Shown here: positions 3,910-8,058 of the stretch, one piece after another
How the letters are laid out: every line of letters begins with the position of its first letter
Numbering within the stretch: the first letter of the stretch is position 1
Origin: Bacteroidales bacterium
GTDB taxonomy: Bacteria; Bacteroidota; Bacteroidia; Bacteroidales; F082
DNA: 8,058 nucleotides
NCBI GenBank assembly: GCA_016281295.1
Contig: JAEEII010000121.1
Location: 1 to 8,058 of the forward strand
Direction: 5' to 3'
Translations under genes and position numbers: made by a program
The notes under the pieces: model-generated
The model's database searches: none
What the model saw: the letters and a program-made list of their open reading frames with translations, nothing else
What the model was told of the DNA's origin: nothing

Positions 3910-6900
3910 TTATTTGACAATGAGTTTTTCCACCGATAAAGTCTGTTGATCTTTAAGGATTCTTACCGTATAGACCCCCGGCACGAGGTCGCAATCCCAG
4001 GCGGTGTTCACACCGGCAAGTTTCACGGTTTTGAGGGTCACGCCAAGCTGGTTGACAACCTCCATCACCACGCCTTCCTGGACATTCTCCACAAAGACGC
4101 GTTCGCCTCTGCCCACCGGGTTCGGGAACAGCAGCGGACGTGTTGCCGCCAATGCCGTTGACTTGAACCTCACGGGGTAGCGTTCGTGTTGGTTGCCCAG
4201 CACGGCATCCGCTTCGAAGGCAACGCCTTCCTCCGCCTCGTAGGTCAGACCCGTTTCCTCGTCATACAGGCGGAAGGTCACCGCGTCGTTGGCCTCGCCC
4301 AACACGGTGAGGAAGGCCACATCACCATGCAGTGGTTCCACATACATCAGCTTCACGCTGCCGCGGCACATACCACCGACGAAGGCGGCTAATTCATAAC
4401 GCTCACCACTCAGCTCCATGCCGTCGAGCGACACGGTGGCCATGACGCTCATGTTGTCGCGGCAGCCAAGGCCGTGATTCTCGAAATGCGTCTTGTTGGC
4501 AGCTCTCGTTGTATGTCCTGCATCCTTTGACGGAGCCGGGTACACCAGCGACTGGTTGGCGCTGCCTTTCGAGTTGTACTTGTAGCCTTGTCCGGGCTCG
4601 AGGGTCTCCAGCAGGCCATACCATCCCCAGTTGGGGAAGTAGCTCGAGAAGCCCGTGTGTGACTTCACCATGTCGTCCTCGTTGGGTGACAGTGAGGACA
4701 TGGCTTGTTCGAGGCTCATCTCCGTGTCGCAGGGATAGCCGATCCAGTTCCAGCCCGGTTTGATGGTGGCGGGATGCTGGCTGGCTTGCGCTTGCTGGCC
4801 TTGCATGCTCACCTCGCAGGCTTGGCTGGTCTTGATTTCGTACATCTGGCTGTTGTCGATGGCGGTGAGGCCGCCCCACCAGTAGGAGCCGTCGTAGTTC
4901 TCCACCATGAGGCCGGAGCGCGACTTGATGAGGAGACCGTTGCTGCCGAGTGACGCCTCCAGTTGTTCGAGGCCGTTGATGCCGTCTTGTTCGATATAGG
5001 TGGAATACCAGTTCCAGCCATTGCCCAGAGCGGTAGTCTGTACACGGTCGAAGACAGCGGTCAGGTGTCTGGCACCCTCAACGATGAAGGTGTATGCTTC
5101 ATCGGTAGAGACCACTGTGCCTAAATCAATTTCGTCAATCAAAATTGCCCATTGTTCAGTACAGTTAAAGTGGCGAATGGCAACATAACCCGTCTGTCCT
5201 GCGAAAGCACTCAGGTCAACAATGTATTGATACCAATTACCCTGTCTGTTATTCTTCTCACGAGGTACCCGGTATGGTTCAGCATCCTTCGCTGTCATCG
5301 TCCATTCTTTGAGCATGGTGAAATCAGCAGGATTGGTGTTTCCTGAGGTAGAGACAGCAACGCCAAAGTGATCTGCAGCCCATGACGAGCTATGAGCAGA
5401 AGCCCAGAAAGAAATTTGACCACCAAGTTCAATCTGCGGAGAGACAAGATAGTTGTCAGGAGTCAAAGCACCAGAAGAATAGCTTTGTGAAAGCACACCT
5501 TCGCTGGAATTGTGTCCACCATCGCCGGGGTACACCTCACTAATCATCATCCAGTTATAACCATCACCATCGGCATCAATCGTGGTCCAGCCTTGCAAGC
5601 CTGTTTCAAAGTCGAACAGATTTTTCCAGCTATTAAAGGCATAGCCTTCATTTGCTGTGGCGGTGAGGGTAGCGGTGGTTCCCGGGAAATACAATCCGGC
5701 TCCACTTACGGTTCCCGCGTTCAAAGGATAGACTGACGTGGCGATGGTTACAGGAGAGATGAAGTTGATCACCTGCGGATTGGCAAGGGAGCCATAGCCA
5801 CTATCATTGATGGTAAGTTGTGTTTCTGACGACAAGTCAAGTTCTTGCTGTTGCGCATGGTCATAGAGCTTGAAGGTGATGATATCGCCGTTGTTGCCGA
5901 ATACTGGCAGTTGGTAGAGATAGCGTTGTGTCGGCGGGAAGTAGGCAGCCATGGTAGTGCCCCGGCACTCGTCGCCGCAGAAGGCACCCAGCTCAAGGGC
6001 CGTAGAGTTCTGTTCCACGCCGTCGATTTGCACCACGCCAATCACGGCCATGAAGTCCTCGTAGGCAGAGCTCTCAGGAGACCAATGGAGAGGACTGAAG
6101 TTCGCCACAAGCCTTCTGTTCCTTGTCACTTCGAAGAGATAAGTAGGATTCGTGGAGACCACCTCGCCGTTTTCTGTCCAGTTGACGAAGGCATAGCCCG
6201 CCGAGGCCGTCGCCGTGAGCGTGCATTCGGCGCCCGCCTGATAGGCGCCGGCACCGCTCACCGCGCCGCCCTCCGCGGGGCTGGGGCTGGCGTTGATGCC
6301 AAAGGAATAATTCTCCACGGCGCGCACAAGACGCACTGACTGCCCATAATAACGGTAGTCGAAGTTGCTCGCACCGAGGCCTCCATCGCCGAAGTCCACG
6401 TAGTACGCGTTGCTGTAATCGCTGCACGAGGCCGACCAGTAGTAGCCATCGCTGCCCACATTGTAAACCGAAGTCCCATCGCGGTCACCAGCGGCGGGAA
6501 GGAAGACAGCCCCGTGTTGCTCCAGGGTTGCCCACTGGTCAGCGGTGATGGTGTTGTTAGAGAAATAAGCGCTAGAAGAGTTAGTGCTGTTCAGCGAATA
6601 ATATGAAGTCTGCCAGTCGTCAGGAAGCAGGATCACGCCGTTGACACCGTTCACCTTGGCCTTGGCGTAGCGTCTGCCCGAGCTGGTGGAGCGGGTGTTG
6701 AACAGGTAATCCCACTCCTCTCTCGTCAGCGTGTGCCAGCCGCTGTTCTCCTCATTGCCACCATTGCTGATGGCGTTGTAGCCCCAGTCGGCCTGGCCGG
6801 TCTGGTCAAACAGGTTGTAGCCGGAGTTGCCGTATGCGTAATAGGAACTATAAGAAGTACTAGTTGACCATGGCTGGTAGCAGGTGGCACCGTGGTTGTA

Positions 6901-8058
6901 TCCGCTCGTGCCCCAGCCGAAGAGGTCGGTCAAACCGTTGTAGTCTGAGGAAATGTTTTTGTTGTCAGCGCCCACATAGTCCCACTGGTTCTCGGCGAAA
7001 CGCCAGGTGTTTGATGAGGCTTTGTACTGAAGGTTGCCCTGGGAGAAGCACACCATAGCGTTCTCACCCACCGTGAACTGCCCGTGCAGGTTGCCCGTCG
7101 AGACGTTCGGGGCGAAGACGGCCACAAGGTCCCTGTTGCCTCCCACGGTGAACGTATAGGAAGCATCTGCCGACACCACCCTGCCGTTCTGCGTCCAGTA
7201 GGCGAAGGTGTAACCCGCCGAGGCCGTCGCCGTGAGCGTGCATTCGGCGCCCTCTGCGTAGGCGCCGGCACCGCTCACCGCGCCGCCCTCCGACGGGCTG
7301 GGGGTGGCGTGGATGGAATAATTCTCCACAAGGCATACCAAGCGTACAGAATGCCCAAAGCCGTGGTGGCTGATGTTGCTCGCATTGAGGTCTCCGTCGC
7401 CGAAGTACACGTCGTACGCGTAGTCGCTATCGTTGAACGAGGCCGACCAGTAGTAGCCGATGGAACCGACACTGTAGACCGAAGTCCCGCCCCGGTAGCC
7501 CGCGGCGGGAAGGAAGACCGCGCCGTGCTGCTCCAAAGTAACCCATTGGGCGACGGTGATGGTGTTGCTGGTGTAATTGCCACCGTTCGTGTTGTTCAAC
7601 GAATAATAAGAGGTCTGCCAGTCGTCAGGAAGCAGAATCACACCATTAATATTGTTTACATTGGCCTTAGCGTAACGGATGCCCGAGCTAGTGGAACGGG
7701 TGTTGAACAGGTAACCCCACTCCTCTTTCGTCAGCGTACGCCAGCCGCTGTTCTCACTGTTGCCTCCGTTGATGATGGCGTTGTAGCCCCAGTCGGCCTG
7801 GCCGGTCTGGTCAAACAGGTTGTAGCCGGAGTTGCCGTATGCGTAATAGTCGCTGAAGTTGGTGCTAGTACTCCATGGCTGGTAGCAAGTGGCACCGTGG
7901 TTGTAGCCGCTGGTACCCCAGCCGAAGAAGTCAATCCAGCCAGCATAGGTTTGGGAAATGTTGCTGTTGTCACTGCCCACATAATCCCACTGGTTCTCCG
8001 CAAACCTCCAGGTTTGGGTGGAAGCTTGGTACTGCAGATTACCTTGGGAGAAGAACAC
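3910..8058 (-). CDS. Large mosaic T9SS-sorted surface protein with tandem lectin-like domains (N-terminus off window)
   Basis: 1382 visible codons; the frame is open at the right edge, so signal peptide and true start are missing. Order by visible residue: 1-245 FISUMP/DUF1566-type, C-type-lectin-like domain (VFFSQGNLQYQAS, GYYWSAS, GHSVRLV); 246-318 InlB-like B-repeat (GYTFAYW...LVAVF); 336-582 second FISUMP-type domain; 583-655 second B-repeat; 658-766 CRG module (FCGDECRG); 772-815 start of a third B-repeat, split by a cleaved-adhesin/choice-of-anchor-type module at about 816-979 (LFDFETGLQGWTTIDADGDG, SPQIELGG, ILIDEIDLG), then its end (VVSTDEAYTFIVEG); 1010-1085 and 1103-1180 two GWNW modules; 1190-1295 second CRG-like module (GGMCRGS); 1305-1382 T9SS type A sorting domain (LFPNPVGRGERVFVENV ... 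GVYTVRI ... VEKLIVK). Predicted to be exported across the outer membrane and anchored or released at the surface, acting as an adhesin or ligand-binding protein. The ligand is unknown. No catalytic site is recognised. Confidence 0.88.
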   Translation of the reverse strand: MFFSQGNLQYQASTQTWRFAENQWDYVGSDNSNISQTYAGWIDFFGWGTSGYNHGATCYQPWSTSTNFSDYYAYGNSGYNLFDQTGQADWGYNAIINGGNSENSGWRTLTKEEWGYLFNTRSTSSGIRYAKANVNNINGVILLPDDWQTSYYSLNNTNGGNYTSNTITVAQWVTLEQHGAVFLPAAGYRGGTSVYSVGSIGYYWSASFNDSDYAYDVYFGDGDLNASNISHHGFGHSVRLVCLVENYSIHATPSPSEGGAVSGAGAYAEGAECTLTATASAGYTFAYWTQNGRVVSADASYTFTVGGNRDLVAVFAPNVSTGNLHGQFTVGENAMVCFSQGNLQYKASSNTWRFAENQWDYVGADNKNISSDYNGLTDLFGWGTSGYNHGATCYQPWSTSTSYSSYYAYGNSGYNLFDQTGQADWGYNAISNGGNEENSGWHTLTREEWDYLFNTRSTSSGRRYAKAKVNGVNGVILLPDDWQTSYYSLNSTNSSSAYFSNNTITADQWATLEQHGAVFLPAAGDRDGTSVYNVGSDGYYWSASCSDYSNAYYVDFGDGGLGASNFDYRYYGQSVRLVRAVENYSFGINASPSPAEGGAVSGAGAYQAGAECTLTATASAGYAFVNWTENGEVVSTNPTYLFEVTRNRRLVANFSPLHWSPESSAYEDFMAVIGVVQIDGVEQNSTALELGAFCGDECRGTTMAAYFPPTQRYLYQLPVFGNNGDIITFKLYDHAQQQELDLSSETQLTINDSGYGSLANPQVINFISPVTIATSVYPLNAGTVSGAGLYFPGTTATLTATANEGYAFNSWKNLFDFETGLQGWTTIDADGDGYNWMMISEVYPGDGGHNSSEGVLSQSYSSGALTPDNYLVSPQIELGGQISFWASAHSSSWAADHFGVAVSTSGNTNPADFTMLKEWTMTAKDAEPYRVPREKNNRQGNWYQYIVDLSAFAGQTGYVAIRHFNCTEQWAILIDEIDLGTVVSTDEAYTFIVEGARHLTAVFDRVQTTALGNGWNWYSTYIEQDGINGLEQLEASLGSNGLLIKSRSGLMVENYDGSYWWGGLTAIDNSQMYEIKTSQACEVSMQGQQAQASQHPATIKPGWNWIGYPCDTEMSLEQAMSSLSPNEDDMVKSHTGFSSYFPNWGWYGLLETLEPGQGYKYNSKGSANQSLVYPAPSKDAGHTTRAANKTHFENHGLGCRDNMSVMATVSLDGMELSGERYELAAFVGGMCRGSVKLMYVEPLHGDVAFLTVLGEANDAVTFRLYDEETGLTYEAEEGVAFEADAVLGNQHERYPVRFKSTALAATRPLLFPNPVGRGERVFVENVQEGVVMEVVNQLGVTLKTVKLAGVNTAWDCDLVPGVYTVRILKDQQTLSVEKLIVK
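6310..7056 (-). repeat. Tandem unit 2: FISUMP-type lectin-like domain
   Basis: This coding block repeats the block at 7321-8058 with a period of 1005-1017 bp (335-339 codons), varying through small in-frame indels. A 77-bp stretch (6768-6844) is identical to 7773-7849 and encodes YAYGNSGYNLFDQTGQADWG and following residues. The downstream B-repeats (6090-6309 and 7100-7320) also share long DNA matches. Such identity favours unequal recombination or gene conversion. Confidence 0.85.
7321..8058 (-). repeat. Tandem unit 1: FISUMP-type lectin-like domain, continuing past the edge
   Basis: Residues 1-246 of the visible protein. It begins at VFFSQGNLQYQAS, which matches residues 336-348 of unit 2 (VCFSQGNLQYKAS), so the window edge cuts inside the repeat's first strand and further copies may lie beyond it. 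It ends with GYYWSAS and GHSVRLV, the conserved closing motif of this fold. Confidence 0.85.

Noticed and set aside
5845..6339. 164-codon plus-strand open frame and several other long frames across 4400-8000
   Set aside because: All lie opposite or out of frame to the large modular surface protein, which has recognisable repeats throughout. Their compositions are rich in R, A and P as expected for shadow frames.
6337..7500. A complete diversity-generating retroelement in the window
   Set aside because: No reverse transcriptase, accessory gene or AAC-rich template repeat is visible on either strand; only the target-like variation is seen.

Overview
The window comes from a member of the Bacteroidota, most likely a gut- or rumen-type Bacteroidales. 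Three things point there: a type IX secretion (T9SS) C-terminal sorting domain, a DUF5618 gene pair, and repeated TAnnTTTG promoter boxes with a TTG about 19 nt upstream. The left 3.2 kb is AT-rich with long non-coding spacers. The right 4.8 kb is clearly more GC-rich and almost fully coding on the minus strand.

Left region (1-3230). At the edge is the 5' end of a minus-strand gene of unknown function. Then the same module occurs twice in tandem (about 310-1750 and 1760-3000). Each module has a plus-strand DUF5618 gene, a plus-strand promoter driving a predicted 65-75 nt RNA that ends in a strong hairpin terminator, and a convergent minus-strand gene whose stop codon lies inside that hairpin. 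The minus-strand proteins look like BECR-fold (barnase/EndoU/colicin E5-D/RelE, CdiA-CT-like) nucleases; this is a pattern-based guess. Module 2 looks intact. Module 1 shows decay on both arms: its DUF5618 gene has ATA where copy 2 has ATG, and its nuclease-like gene has lost one base near codon 15. An approximately 90-bp repeat with an 11-12 bp perfect stem lies in module 1 and again at 3080-3170.

Right region (3232-8058). Two minus-strand genes, 15 nt apart, probably form an operon that ends in a 12-bp hairpin terminator at 3163-3201. The upstream gene is a large mosaic surface protein whose N-terminus is off the window. It carries two C-type-lectin-like FISUMP/DUF1566-type domains in tandem, InlB-like B-repeats, a cleaved-adhesin/choice-of-anchor-type module inserted inside a third B-repeat, two GWNW modules, two CRG modules and a T9SS sorting domain. 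The downstream gene encodes a small secreted protein with one CRG and one GWNW module and no sorting domain.

The most striking signals are two. First, the two lectin-like domains differ almost only at codons of NNY form, as expected for a diversity-generating retroelement (DGR) target, although no reverse transcriptase or template repeat is in the window. Second, the duplicated DUF5618 / small RNA / nuclease-like module could be an undescribed toxin-antitoxin-like or defence-like unit.
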